A DNA stretch of 64,000 bases from Mangrovibacterium diazotrophicum (GTDB lineage Bacteria > Bacteroidota > Bacteroidia > Bacteroidales > Prolixibacteraceae). This document shows positions 10,663-18,490 of the stretch, piece after piece (position 1 is the first letter of the stretch; every line of letters begins with the position of its first letter). A program made the translations under genes and the position numbers. The stretch is taken from positions 372,001 to 436,000 of the forward strand of contig NZ_RAPN01000001.1 in assembly GCF_003610535.1 (NCBI RefSeq). Reading direction: 5' to 3'. Below the pieces are notes generated by a model. That model saw only the letters and a program-made list of their open reading frames with translations. It ran no database searches and had not been told where the DNA came from.

Positions 10663-10935
10663 TTGAATACTGATTATTCCACTGTGCAGCGGTACAATTT
10701 TGTAGCGCTGAAAGATGATTCCTTTTGGAACCATAGTAATTCTCTATGGAATAGTGTTACTGCCTTCGAGAATATCGATGATTCCACGTGGCAGAAGGAC
10801 TATTCCCTTGTGCTGAACGATGATTCCCTTTGGAATGATAGTTATTCTCTATGGAATACACCTGCTGCCCTTTGGAATATCTATGATTCCACGTGGCAGA
10901 AGAGCTATTCCTTTGTGCCGAGCGATCATTCTCTG
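10663..10935 (+). repeat. Nested tandem repeat: 21-bp units inside a 105-bp period
   Basis: Directly after the glucosidase stop, a 105-bp unit occurs at 10707-10811 and 10812-10916, with partial copies before (10663-10706) and after (10917-10935). Each unit is built of five 21-bp subunits with consensus near GATGATTCCCTTTGGAATnnn, with tggaat and gattcc cores recurring every 21 bp. Read in the frame of the upstream glucosidase, it would give a 98-residue TTG-initiated product of seven-residue repeats (xxSLWNx), starting 18 nt after the TAA. However, a second frame (10820-11074) is also open, so openness alone does not prove coding. It could be a minisatellite, a structured 3' UTR, or a small repetitive protein. 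Confidence 0.75.
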
Positions 10936-11056
10936 CAGCAAAATCTTGTTTCCTGTTAGCATACCACCGATTTTAAACCCCTTGGAATACTGGCACCCGA
11001 GTAATAAACTTATGTTGATAAGTTTCAACCCTAAAAGCTGCTTAACAGAAGTTATA

Positions 11057-11085
11057 TTGGGGAGATTTTGGTAAGTTTAACTTTG
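11057..11085 (+). promoter_or_regulatory. Bacteroidota-type promoter
   Basis: TTG (11057-11059), an 18-bp spacer, and an exact -7 element TAACTTTG (11078-11085). It lies about 80 bp before the unknown 225-aa gene. Confidence 0.5.
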
Positions 11086-11165
11086 CTTTGTTTCGATACA
11101 TTTTATAGGTTAAAAATGTACCGTTGAAAGCGGTTGCTAAATTGTGGTATGTAAAATGGATATTC

Positions 11166-11843
11166 ATGAATCCGATTGTCAAGCTAAAGCTAAATTCCGA
11201 TGGTCCCAACGATCTACAAGAACTCACAAATCAAGTTGAGCAAGGGGCTCGATTTATATGTTTTCAGTATTGCATCTCCATACTTTTCGCAGTAACCCTC
11301 AGAAGATACTCTCCAGCCATATTGGTGCAACAAGATGATCGTATTGACTCAATTCGCCGTAAATACAATTTGATGTCAGTTTTTTTCGGTTGGTGGGGAA
11401 TACCCTGGGGCCCCATTTACACGGTTCGTAGTTTACGTTTGAATAGAATTGGTGGTATTGACATAACTGAAGACATTCTTTTAAATATTAACGAATCAAG
11501 TTTGGTTAATAAAGAAGTTGAACTAAAAGTGACCAGCCAAATATTTTGCAGTCCCGATAAATGGAATTTGAAAGCTTATAGAAGTTGTTTATCTCCAATA
11601 TTAAAACAAGAGCATGTGAAATCGGTCGTAGTAGGTGTTTACATCAATACAGCCGAAGGTGAAACACCGATACAAACAATAGGGATTGAAGTTCCTGAGG
11701 CGTATTTTGAATCCTGTATCGAAATCGCAGAGAGAAATCTTTCTCGTGAATTCAATAAACACGTTGTTTTTCAATTTTTGAATTTAGAAAAAGAAACTGA
11801 ATTGAACTCAAAACTTAAACAACAAGGAGTTACCATTAAATGA
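11166..11843 (+). CDS. Hypothetical protein with GWWGIPWGP motif (225 aa)
   Basis: Not assigned to a named family. I chose the ATG at 11166; an in-frame ATG at 11124 would add 14 residues. The N-terminal ~80 residues are weakly hydrophobic, and contain an FFGWWGIPWGPIYTV segment followed by ITEDILLNIN, a pattern seen in small bacterial proteins in which a Trp/Gly/Pro-rich membrane-proximal segment precedes a soluble domain (recollection, not a formal hit). The C-terminal half is soluble and charged. It has its own promoter and is followed within 25 bp by REP-like block A1, which could act as its transcription end. No catalytic motif is visible. Confidence 0.6.
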   Translation: MNPIVKLKLNSDGPNDLQELTNQVEQGARFICFQYCISILFAVTLRRYSPAILVQQDDRIDSIRRKYNLMSVFFGWWGIPWGPIYTVRSLRLNRIGGIDITEDILLNINESSLVNKEVELKVTSQIFCSPDKWNLKAYRSCLSPILKQEHVKSVVVGVYINTAEGETPIQTIGIEVPEAYFESCIEIAERNLSREFNKHVVFQFLNLEKETELNSKLKQQGVTIK

Positions 11844-11863
11844 TTACGAATGACATGACGCTT

Positions 11864-11953
11864 ACGCCCCTTCAGGGCTTCGGAAAACCGCGAATGTCCC
11901 GGAAACAGGGCGTTGCCCTGCCCTGATGCTTTTGCACCTTTGGTGCGGGGCAG
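11864..11953 (+). repeat. REP-like block A, left copy
   Basis: Contains at least three short hairpins: GCCCCTTCAGGGC, AGGGCGTTGCCCT and GCACCTTTGGTGC. It is about 93% identical by eye to the right copy at 12574-12662. Confidence 0.75.
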
Positions 11954-11992
11954 ACGTGAATTTGAGTTACAAAATGGAGATAAATAAAAACG

Positions 11993-12040
11993 AAATAGGC
12001 CAACGGCCTTACAGCAATAGCCCGCGGCAACGCCGTGGGA
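11993..12040 (+). repeat. REP-like block B, left copy
   Basis: Contains the hairpin GGCCAACGGCC, the linker agcaatag and the hairpin CGGCAACGCCG followed by TGGG. The right copy at 12704-12750 has the same layout with compensatory stem changes (AGCCCAAGGGGCT in place of the first hairpin). Confidence 0.65.
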
Positions 12041-12110
12041 ATACGAAACAAGGAAGGTTTCATTGCCCTGAAGGGGCAAGAGCCAATAAAGAACTAAAAC
12101 GAACCAAACA

Positions 12111-12563
12111 ATGCCGCAATCCCTATCAAGAGTCTACCTTCACCTCACCTTTAGCACGCTAAACCGAGAGGCCTTAATCGATGAAAATATCCAATCGAGG
12201 CTATTCGATTACCTGGGAGGAATCTGCAAGGGATTGGAGTGTTATCCGGTTCGAATTGGAGGTGTCGCCGATCACATTCACATTTTGTGCTTGTTATCCC
12301 GCAAAATCAGTCAATCCAAATTAGTCGAGGAAATCAAGAAAGAATCTTCGAAATGGATGAAGGCACAAGGAGAGAAGTATCTTCATTTTTATTGGCAACA
12401 TGGCTATGGGGCATTTTCTGTCAATCCTACGGAAACAGAAATCGTTGTGGAATACATCAACAATCAAAAAGAACATCACCGACATAAAACATTTCAGGAG
12501 GAATACCTGGCCTTTCTGAAGAAATACAAGGTCGAATATGACGAACGATATATATGGGATTAA
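12111..12563 (+). CDS. REP-associated tyrosine transposase (IS200/IS605-like Y1 fold, 150 aa)
   Basis: HUH-superfamily Y1 transposase, which makes single-strand cuts at hairpin DNA through a tyrosine nucleophile. The start MPQSLSRVYLHLTFST, the metal-binding HUH motif in GGVADHIHILCLL (around residues 49-61) and the downstream YINNQKEHH segment with the likely catalytic Tyr (about residue 115) fit the family. The length of 150 aa is normal for IS200/RAYT proteins. The gene appears intact. Flanking REP-like blocks rather than IS-type ends support assignment as a RAYT, probably a single-copy resident enzyme and not an active insertion sequence. The alternative is a standard IS200 copy. Confidence 0.85.
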   Translation: MPQSLSRVYLHLTFSTLNREALIDENIQSRLFDYLGGICKGLECYPVRIGGVADHIHILCLLSRKISQSKLVEEIKKESSKWMKAQGEKYLHFYWQHGYGAFSVNPTETEIVVEYINNQKEHHRHKTFQEEYLAFLKKYKVEYDERYIWD

Positions 12564-12573
12564 CGAATTGCTC

Positions 12574-12662
12574 ACGCCCCTTCAGGGCTTTGGGAATCGC
12601 GAATGTCCCGGTAACAGGGCGTTGCCCTGCCCTGATGCTTATGCACCTTTGGTGCGGGGCAG
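12574..12662 (+). repeat. REP-like block A, right copy
   Basis: Begins 11 bp after the transposase stop. It carries the same three hairpins as the left copy, differing at only a few positions, mostly in linkers. Confidence 0.75.
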
Positions 12663-12703
12663 AAACGGACAATAGTGATTAACGCAACACAAAGAAGAGA
12701 AAC

Positions 12704-12750
12704 AAAAGCCCAAGGGGCTTATAGCAATAGCGCGCGACAACGCCGTGGGG
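12704..12750 (+). repeat. REP-like block B, right copy
   Basis: Same layout as the left block B (stem, agcaatag linker, CGACAACGCCG-like stem, then TGGGG). It ends about 20 bp before the -7 element of the next gene, so the hairpins abut a promoter. Confidence 0.6.
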
Positions 12751-12771
12751 AAAAGGGAACCTAATAATATT

Positions 12772-12779
12772 TAACTTTG
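12772..12779 (+). promoter_or_regulatory. -7 promoter element (TAACTTTG)
   Basis: Exact match to TAnnTTTG, 32 bp before the ATG of the second DUF5808 gene. No clear -33 TTG is present at the usual distance; that position is occupied by the end of REP-like block B. Confidence 0.5.
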
Positions 12780-12811
12780 TCCGTAGAGACAAAAACCAAA
12801 AACCAAAACCA

Positions 12812-13024
12812 ATGAAAAAGACAAATTTCGACCAAATGCAACTGGATGTCATGAACAAGGATCTGGCCAACTGGTACGGACCATTTTACGTGAACAGCAA
12901 AGATCCGCGTGTGTTTGTGCACAAGTTCAATAACTGGATGGGCTATACCGTCAACTTTGGAAATCCGGCCGCCTGGGTCGTTTTCATCGTTGTAATTGCA
13001 GCATTCGTGTTAGTCAGTCTTTAG
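12812..13024 (+). CDS. DUF5808-like small membrane protein, copy 2
   Basis: A 70-residue paralog of the protein at 7444-7656. It shares W(Y/W)GPFYVN, the DPR dipeptide cluster, VHKFN, and GYTVNFGNPAAW, and ends in one hydrophobic helix. Role unknown; the motif and length match what I recall of DUF5808. The TAG stop ends at 13024, immediately followed by the stop codon of the convergent MFS gene at 13025, so the two genes abut with no space for a terminator. Confidence 0.78.
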   Translation: MKKTNFDQMQLDVMNKDLANWYGPFYVNSKDPRVFVHKFNNWMGYTVNFGNPAAWVVFIVVIAAFVLVSL

Positions 13025-14239
13025 CTACCTGCGCCGCTTAATCAGCCGGTACGAAAGGATAGCGATAACCAGGGCGAGGCATCCCTGTATGAGCATGGTT
13101 GCCGGGCTGCCAATTTGGTGCGACACGGTACCCACCAGCAAACCACCAAGGGGCAGCATACCAAACATGGCCATAGCAAACAGGCTGATCATTCGGCCGC
13201 GCACTTCGGGCGCCGACTGCGTTTGAATGACGGTCAGGCAAATAGTCGATTGGGTGAGTGCGCTGAATCCAGCCACTACGGCGATAGCAAAAGCCACATA
13301 CAGGTTGTTCAGGTGCGAGAAAGCAATGAGGCTAATCCCTAGCAAAAGCATATTGAACTGCAGAATGCGCAGGTACTTTTCGGTTCCCCGCAGTGACGCC
13401 AGCGTAAATGCGCCAATCAACGCACCGATACCAATGCAGCTGGCGATAGTTCCATAAGTCTGAGCATCACCATTGAAAACTTCCTTGGCAAAATCGGGCA
13501 GCAAGGTATCGTAGGGGAGAATCAGGAAACTGACAACAGCCATATACAGCATCACCGTGCCCAAACGCCGATCGTTCTTCAGGTAACGAAAACTTTCAAT
13601 GAGTTCCTGGAAGTTGCTGCGTTCCTTAGGTTTTATTTCCTGCGGCTTCACCCGCAAAAACAAAAGCGAAACAATGACGGCCAGGTAGCTTGCTGTGTTG
13701 ATCGAGAAACAAACACCCGCGCCAAATTTGCTCAAAATTAAGCCGGAAAGTGCAGGCCCCAGCAAACGTGCCAGGTTCACAATCGACGAGTTCAGCGCTA
13801 CGGCATTGGGCACATCTGCCGGATTATCCACCAACTGGTGTACCAGCGACTGCCGAGCCGGAATATCGAAGGCATTGATGGTCCCCAAAATGGTCACCAA
13901 GGTGAGGATTTGCCAAACCTGTGCATGTCCTGCAAATACAATCGCGGTCAATATCGCAGCCTGAATGAGGGATAAAATCTGGGTGGTCAAAACAATCTTC
14001 AGTCGGCTATGCCGATCAGAAATCACCCCGCCGTACAGCGAAAACAGGAACGATGGAAACTGGGCTGCAAAGACCGTCAGCCCCAGCATAAAGGTCGAGT
14101 TGGTCATCTCGTAAACCACCCAATAGACAGCCGTGCGCTCCATCCACGTACCAATACGCGAAATGCCGTGACCGGCAATAAAAATCCGGTAGTTCCGGTG
14201 CTGAAGTGCTCTGAAAATGTTGCGAATTCCTGCTACCAT
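13025..14239 (-). CDS. MFS transporter, EntS/MFS_3-like exporter (404 aa)
   Basis: Twelve-helix major facilitator exporter. The N-terminal cytoplasmic segment FRALQHRNYRIFIAGHGIS and the loop motif GGVISDRHSRLK (residues about 75-86, the MFS signature GxxxDRxGRR) are typical of the MFS_3 subfamily that includes the enterobactin exporter EntS. The second half shows the equivalent ALTQSTICLTVIQTQSAPEVRGRMISL segment in shorter, recognisable form (APEVRGRM). The substrate is unknown; the family includes siderophore and drug exporters. It stands alone between lplA (divergent) and the convergent DUF5808 gene. Confidence 0.88.
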   Translation of the reverse strand: MVAGIRNIFRALQHRNYRIFIAGHGISRIGTWMERTAVYWVVYEMTNSTFMLGLTVFAAQFPSFLFSLYGGVISDRHSRLKIVLTTQILSLIQAAILTAIVFAGHAQVWQILTLVTILGTINAFDIPARQSLVHQLVDNPADVPNAVALNSSIVNLARLLGPALSGLILSKFGAGVCFSINTASYLAVIVSLLFLRVKPQEIKPKERSNFQELIESFRYLKNDRRLGTVMLYMAVVSFLILPYDTLLPDFAKEVFNGDAQTYGTIASCIGIGALIGAFTLASLRGTEKYLRILQFNMLLLGISLIAFSHLNNLYVAFAIAVVAGFSALTQSTICLTVIQTQSAPEVRGRMISLFAMAMFGMLPLGGLLVGTVSHQIGSPATMLIQGCLALVIAILSYRLIKRRR

Positions 14240-14395
14240 TGGGTTAAACTCATTCCTTTATTCTTTCGAATGGGCTCGATTCGTTGTGGTTTTGTGGTGG
14301 TTTGCGCTTTGTGAAACAGTCATCACCAGCCGGAGTTGCCCGTGATTGATTGTGTTCAGGGACGCAAATTTACAGTAAAATCGGCCAAAACTTCC

Positions 14396-14403
14396 TACTT
14401 TTG
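14396..14403 (+). promoter_or_regulatory. -7 promoter element of lplA (TACTTTTG)
   Basis: Exact TAnnTTTG match 17 bp before the chosen lplA start. It would place transcription start close to the ATG at 14420, which rules out the longer start at 14336. No good -33 element is visible. Confidence 0.45.
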
Positions 14404-14419
14404 CGCAAAATCTGATTTT

Positions 14420-15409
14420 ATGCTGATTATTGATTCTCCATCCAACAACGCCTATTTCAATATTGCTTCCGAAGAATATTTGCTGAAGCAGTATCCCAAC
14501 GAGGAAATCTTCCTGCTGTATGTGAATGCGCCGTCGATTATCGTCGGGCGGTTTCAGAATACCCTGGCAGAGATTAACCTCGACTATGTGACCCAGAACC
14601 AGATCAAGGTGGTTCGGCGCATGTCGGGCGGGGGAGCGGTATACCACGATTTGGGAAACCTGAACTTCTCGTTTCACACGCCGCTGGCTGGTGACGACGA
14701 TTTCTCGGACTTCTCGAAGTTTACCCAGCCGGTTGTCGATTTACTGAACGGGCTGGATGTTCCGGCACGACTGGAAGGGCGAAATGATTTGCTGGTGGAT
14801 GGCAAGAAATTCAGCGGCAACGCTAAGCTGGCCCGTAACGGAAAAATGATTCAGCACGGAACCATTTTGCTGGATTCGGAGATGAGTGTGTTGAGCGAAG
14901 CGCTGAAAATTAACCCGTTGAAGTTTCGTGATAAAGCGGTAAAATCAGCTCGCGCCCGAGTGACCAACCTGATCGATTATTTCCCGGGCGGGATGACTGT
15001 TGAGGAATTCAAACAGCTGTTGATCAATCAGATATTGCAGGAGAACGAAACAAATACCATCATCCACCAGCTCAACCCGGTAGAGGTCGCTAAAATTGAA
15101 GCACTGGCTGCCGAAAAGTACAGCACCTGGGACTGGAACTTCGGTGGTTCACCAGCTTACAACTTCAACAAAGCCATTAAGGTACCGGCAGGGTTCATTG
15201 AATTGCACCTGGATGTGAAGAAAGGAGTCATTCAGCAAACGAAGATCTTTGGTGATTTCTTTGCATCAAGAGCTATTGAAGAACTCGAAGAAAAGCTGAA
15301 CGGACAACTACACGAAACCGAGCATATCCGGCAAGTGCTTTCGTCGGTGAAGCTCACCGATTATTTCGGGAATGTGACCGTTGACGAAATTCTGGAGCTG
15401 TTTAAATAG
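14420..15409 (+). CDS. lplA: Lipoate-protein ligase A
   Basis: Attaches lipoate, via lipoyl-AMP, to the lipoyl domains of 2-oxoacid dehydrogenases and the glycine cleavage H protein in the cytoplasm. The ATG at 14420 gives 329 aa, a normal length, and the promoter position supports it. Recognisable motifs are VVRRMSGGGAVYHDLGNLNF-type (RRMSGGGAVYHDLGN, residues ~70-84), the FSGNAKLARNGKMIQHGTIL segment (~128-147) with the conserved Lys, and a C-terminal accessory domain (~245-329) containing WDWNFGGSP. A full-length LplA with its C-terminal domain suggests salvage of free lipoate. Confidence 0.93.
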   Translation: MLIIDSPSNNAYFNIASEEYLLKQYPNEEIFLLYVNAPSIIVGRFQNTLAEINLDYVTQNQIKVVRRMSGGGAVYHDLGNLNFSFHTPLAGDDDFSDFSKFTQPVVDLLNGLDVPARLEGRNDLLVDGKKFSGNAKLARNGKMIQHGTILLDSEMSVLSEALKINPLKFRDKAVKSARARVTNLIDYFPGGMTVEEFKQLLINQILQENETNTIIHQLNPVEVAKIEALAAEKYSTWDWNFGGSPAYNFNKAIKVPAGFIELHLDVKKGVIQQTKIFGDFFASRAIEELEEKLNGQLHETEHIRQVLSSVKLTDYFGNVTVDEILELFK

Positions 15410-15434
15410 TCTCGATACTAAAATAGCTGTGCGT

Positions 15435-15460
15435 TTTGGTAAATCTTTGAATTTACCAAA
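15435..15460 (+). terminator. Hairpin after lplA
   Basis: Perfect 10-bp inverted repeat TTTGGTAAAT / ATTTACCAAA with a 6-nt loop, 25 bp after the lplA stop. It is A/T rich and lacks a T tract, so an operator for the downstream porin is an alternative. Confidence 0.4.
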
Positions 15461-15538
15461 TCTAAAATCTACCGGATAACGGGCTGATTGGTTGCCAAAT
15501 TGTTCGTAAATTGAAAGGACAAACAAACCACTCCGTCC

Positions 15539-16744
15539 ATGAAAGCAATTGCCACACACCTGGTCCACGGGCTTGTCCTTTCTATTCTCGCCTTGAATCT
15601 TGCACTGGCTCAGGAAAGTGAGCCCGTCAAAAACTGGAAGCTGAATTACGGAAGCAAAGGCTTCGAAATCAAATCCACCGATGGGAATTACAAACTCCAG
15701 TTTCAGAGTCGTTTCCAGTTTCGCTTTGCCTATCCGTACGACAGTGACCCGGTTGCCATTGAAGACTTTAATGCAGACAGCAATCCGGTGTTTAAACTCA
15801 ACCGCGCCCGCCTGAAAGTTGGCGGTAATGCCTACAAACCCTGGCTAAAGTTTTACTGGGAATACGACCTGGGAAAATCGTACCTGCTGGATTACCGTGT
15901 TATGGTGGAACCATGGGAAGGACTGAAGCTGAAAGTGGGGCAGTGGAAAGTCGAATACTCGCGCGAACGACACATTAGCAGTGGCGATCAGCAATTGATG
16001 GATCGGTCGATCATCAACCAGGCATTTACGGTAGACCGTCAGCAGGGAGTCGAAATTTACGGGAGGCTTCGGGATCACGGAGCCGTCGATTTTAACTACT
16101 GGCTGGCTGCCTTGACCGGAACCGGACGAGGCAATACGGCCAATGACGATCGGCACCTGATGTACTTTGGACGAGTGCAATGGAATTTATTGGGTGAAGA
16201 CATTGGTTTTGAAAGCAGCGATCTGGATTTTCGGCAGAAACCTGCAGCAATTATTGCTGTCGCAGGCGTCACCAACCGAAGTCCCTACACCCGCTTTTCA
16301 TCTTCCGGAGGAGGATCACTGGAAGGCTTTGATGAAGAAGAAAACGGGCAATACCGAGTCAAACAAGTTAATTTTGAAACCGCTTTCGCCTACAACGGTT
16401 TTGCCTGGCAGTCGGAATACCATTTGAAAGATATCACCGATAAGCGTAACAACGACGCTTCAACATCTTTGCGGGGATTCTATGTACAGGCCGGTTATTT
16501 GGCCGCTGCTGCTTTGGATTGGTGGCCCGAGCCCCTGGAAATTGCAGCGCGCTATGCCCGCTACACCCCCGACACAGATCTGGATCATACATTTGAAAGT
16601 GAAAAATCATTGGCCTTTAATTGGTTTTTCCGCGAGCACAAGAACAAACTGACGATGGAATTCAGCCAGTTTCGCTACGAATTAGCCAATAACGCAAGTG
16701 GGGACGAGTTTCGATTCCGCCTCCAGTGGGATATTTCATTTTAA
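15539..16744 (+). CDS. Phosphate-selective porin O/P-like outer-membrane protein (401 aa)
   Basis: Predicted outer-membrane beta-barrel. Residues 1-24 form a signal peptide with cleavage after ALA (LNLALAQES). The mature protein has the alternating aromatic/polar strands and the conserved FKLNRARLKVGGNAYKPWLKF and LKVGQWKVEYSRE stretches that I associate with the OprO/OprP (porin_O_P) family; length is typical. The C-terminus ends in an aromatic-rich strand (FRFRLQWDISF), with the terminal Phe expected of outer-membrane proteins. Substrate (phosphate or other anion) cannot be deduced. It follows lplA but has a 129-bp gap with a hairpin, so it is probably separately transcribed. Confidence 0.85.
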   Translation: MKAIATHLVHGLVLSILALNLALAQESEPVKNWKLNYGSKGFEIKSTDGNYKLQFQSRFQFRFAYPYDSDPVAIEDFNADSNPVFKLNRARLKVGGNAYKPWLKFYWEYDLGKSYLLDYRVMVEPWEGLKLKVGQWKVEYSRERHISSGDQQLMDRSIINQAFTVDRQQGVEIYGRLRDHGAVDFNYWLAALTGTGRGNTANDDRHLMYFGRVQWNLLGEDIGFESSDLDFRQKPAAIIAVAGVTNRSPYTRFSSSGGGSLEGFDEEENGQYRVKQVNFETAFAYNGFAWQSEYHLKDITDKRNNDASTSLRGFYVQAGYLAAAALDWWPEPLEIAARYARYTPDTDLDHTFESEKSLAFNWFFREHKNKLTMEFSQFRYELANNASGDEFRFRLQWDISF

Positions 16745-16787
16745 AAGAAAAGGAGAAGATGCTCTCGCAACCTTCCCCTGACGCTAT

Positions 16788-17264
16788 TTAATTATTGGAT
16801 GGTGGACAGACCGTTTTTTCCGGGACGACTTCCCATGTGTTCAGATCGAGGTAGCCTGAACCAATGTAGTGGCTTCCCCAGTTTCCCCGAACATTCCAGC
16901 TAAAACTGTAGTGCATCATAGCACCTTCTTCGTAGCGGATTTTGTCCGACTCATTAATAACAAATGTTTCTCCCGTAGCTTCGCTGGTCAACTCGCCGCT
17001 GAAACGAACCAATACCATCTGAGTCTGGCCGTTCATCACATGCCAGCGATAATGAGCCATCAGCGATCCATTAAGAACATCAACGGTTTCACCATCGCAC
17101 ATCAGCGGAATAAAATAACCTTCGCCGGTTTTCCATTGGTAGGTCTTGGTGTAAGCCGATTTTTCCTGCGCTTGTGTTGATGAATCGTTCACAAAATCAT
17201 CAGCTTCGTTACAAGCCACTGCCACTAAAAACAGACTGAGAATAAGTAAAGTGATTTTCTTCAT
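16788..17264 (-). CDS. Small predicted lipoprotein (158 aa)
   Basis: Starts at MKKITLLILSLFLVAVAC, a lipoprotein signal with Cys18 as the acylation site. The remainder is soluble, Gly/Trp/His-containing beta-rich sequence without a recognised domain. I chose this start over an upstream TTG at 17384 because an exact -33/-7 promoter pair lies at 17354-17384, inside the longer frame. Surface or periplasmic location is inferred. Function unknown. Confidence 0.75.
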   Translation of the reverse strand: MKKITLLILSLFLVAVACNEADDFVNDSSTQAQEKSAYTKTYQWKTGEGYFIPLMCDGETVDVLNGSLMAHYRWHVMNGQTQMVLVRFSGELTSEATGETFVINESDKIRYEEGAMMHYSFSWNVRGNWGSHYIGSGYLDLNTWEVVPEKTVCPPSNN

Positions 17265-17353
17265 GATTTTGGTTTTTGGATTTAACCCTTCAAAATCGTG
17301 AAAATGCGTGTTCCGTTCAATCCGTAGAATTCCTGATTTTACGGGCAGTGTAG

Positions 17354-17384
17354 CAAAATTAGAGTACCTTTTTCTAAGGTTCAA
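17354..17384 (-). promoter_or_regulatory. Bacteroidota promoter of the lipoprotein gene
   Basis: On the minus strand: TTG (17384-17382), a 20-bp spacer, and an exact -7 element TAATTTTG (17361-17354). The spacing and both elements fit the consensus; the leader to the ATG is about 85 nt. Confidence 0.65.
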
Positions 17385-17602
17385 TCAAGCGTGTTAATAC
17401 TCACTTGTGATAACTTGTTGATTTCTTTTCGTGAAATATGTTCGTCAGGCAAGCGGATATTAAGTATATTTAAGAAATTCCATTAAGAATTTGTAGCAAA
17501 ATGATATCATACTTGATCTTTCGGATTACGGTAAGGGTGAAATGAACCTTCGGAATTCGAAGAGCCGGCTTGAAATTTTGAATGAATCTTAAAAAATAAA
17601 AC

Positions 17603-17788
17603 ATGAATACTGAAATTGATTTACACAAGTGGGGCGAAATTTCATTGAAGTTAAGACAGGTTTATCCACAACTAACAACAGCAGATTTGGCTTGGCGACA
17701 CGGAACGAAAATCGAATTTTACAGAATGATTGCCGGAGAATTGGGAATGAGCCGGAGAGAGTTTGAATCCATGATCGAACAGCTGTAG
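17603..17788 (+). CDS. CsbD-like small stress protein (61 aa), tentative
   Basis: Length, and the pattern KWGEISLKLRQVYPQLTTADL followed in the second half by an amphipathic GELGMSRREFESMIEQL helix, resemble CsbD-family general stress proteins (KGKxKQxxGxLTDDDL... pattern), but several usual Gly/Lys positions differ. It is highly charged and presumably cytoplasmic. It could equally be an unrelated small helical protein. It stands alone. Confidence 0.5.
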   Translation: MNTEIDLHKWGEISLKLRQVYPQLTTADLAWRHGTKIEFYRMIAGELGMSRREFESMIEQL

Positions 17789-17896
17789 CCGTAAATCGTA
17801 AAATATTCTCGTTTTCACGAAACACGCACATGCAACCATCATGTGTGATTTGTTTTTGTACGCCTCAATGAAAAAGCAAAATCTGACAAACGAGGA

Positions 17897-18490
17897 TTAA
17901 ATCCGTTTAAGTTGAAGCTTTTTGTAGGCTTCAGGTGTATCTATGTCGGCCAATTGTTCACCGGCATCTATACTGACGACCTGATTTGCATATTTCTCGA
18001 TGATTGTTTTAGCACCCTGTTTTCCATCCAGCTGGCTTAATTCGTCGAAGTATACCGAATCAAAAAGGGCAGGGACTCCCAGCCATCCGGCTGAAGGTCG
18101 AGAGGCGACAATCTGCTTTTTTCCGGGGCGAAATGTATGAATTAGCTTGAAGTAATGCTCCGTATTTACCAATGGCTGATCGATTAATGCGAAGAGCACA
18201 CCAACAGCATTCGGGAAGAGATTTAACTGCTTTACACCAGCAGCAACCGATGTGCCCATCCCGGCTTCCCAGTTTTCATTGATAACAAGAGTGACGGACT
18301 CATTTGCGATGATGGGTTTGATTTCATCCGCACGAGAACCAAGAACGACAATCAAAGGATCGGCAACCGCATTTAACATTGCAATCTGATGCTGAATCAA
18401 GCTTGTGTTGCCCCAGGGAAGCAACTGCTTGGCTTGTCCCATGCGCGACGAACAACCTGCCGCCAACAATATCACCGGAATTTTATCCAT
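17897..18490 (-). CDS. MobA/MocA-like nucleotidyltransferase (molybdenum cofactor cytidylyltransferase)
   Basis: NTP-transferase-fold protein of 197 aa with the N-terminal signature LLAAGCSSRMGQAKQLLPW (residues 8-26; the LAAGxSxRMGxxK motif) and an ENWEAGMGTSVAAGV segment (~72-86). In its family it converts molybdopterin-Mo to the CMP or related dinucleotide form needed by xanthine-dehydrogenase-family enzymes. It is the last gene of the operon with XdhC and the two hydroxylase subunits, overlapping xdhC by 8 bp, which strongly supports this role over a generic sugar-phosphate nucleotidyltransferase. Confidence 0.85.
   Translation of the reverse strand: MDKIPVILLAAGCSSRMGQAKQLLPWGNTSLIQHQIAMLNAVADPLIVVLGSRADEIKPIIANESVTLVINENWEAGMGTSVAAGVKQLNLFPNAVGVLFALIDQPLVNTEHYFKLIHTFRPGKKQIVASRPSAGWLGVPALFDSVYFDELSQLDGKQGAKTIIEKYANQVVSIDAGEQLADIDTPEAYKKLQLKRI

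Larger units (their letters stand above)
11864..12750. mobile_element. REP/RAYT module: transposase gene between duplicated REP-like hairpin blocks
   Basis: A Y1-type transposase gene (12111-12563) sits between two copies of a composite palindromic sequence. The left flank has block A1 (11864-11953) then B1 (11993-12040); the right flank has A2 (12574-12662) then B2 (12704-12750), in the same order and orientation. An isolated inverted copy of the block A tip (GCCCTGAAGGGGC) lies at 12065-12077. Blocks are made of short stem-loops rather than terminal inverted repeats. This arrangement is what is known for REP-associated tyrosine transposases, where the enzyme acts on REP hairpins genome-wide. 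Confidence 0.75.

Noticed and set aside
10820-11074. 84-aa plus-strand open frame
   Set aside because: Frame-shifted reading of the 21-bp repeat; no independent support.
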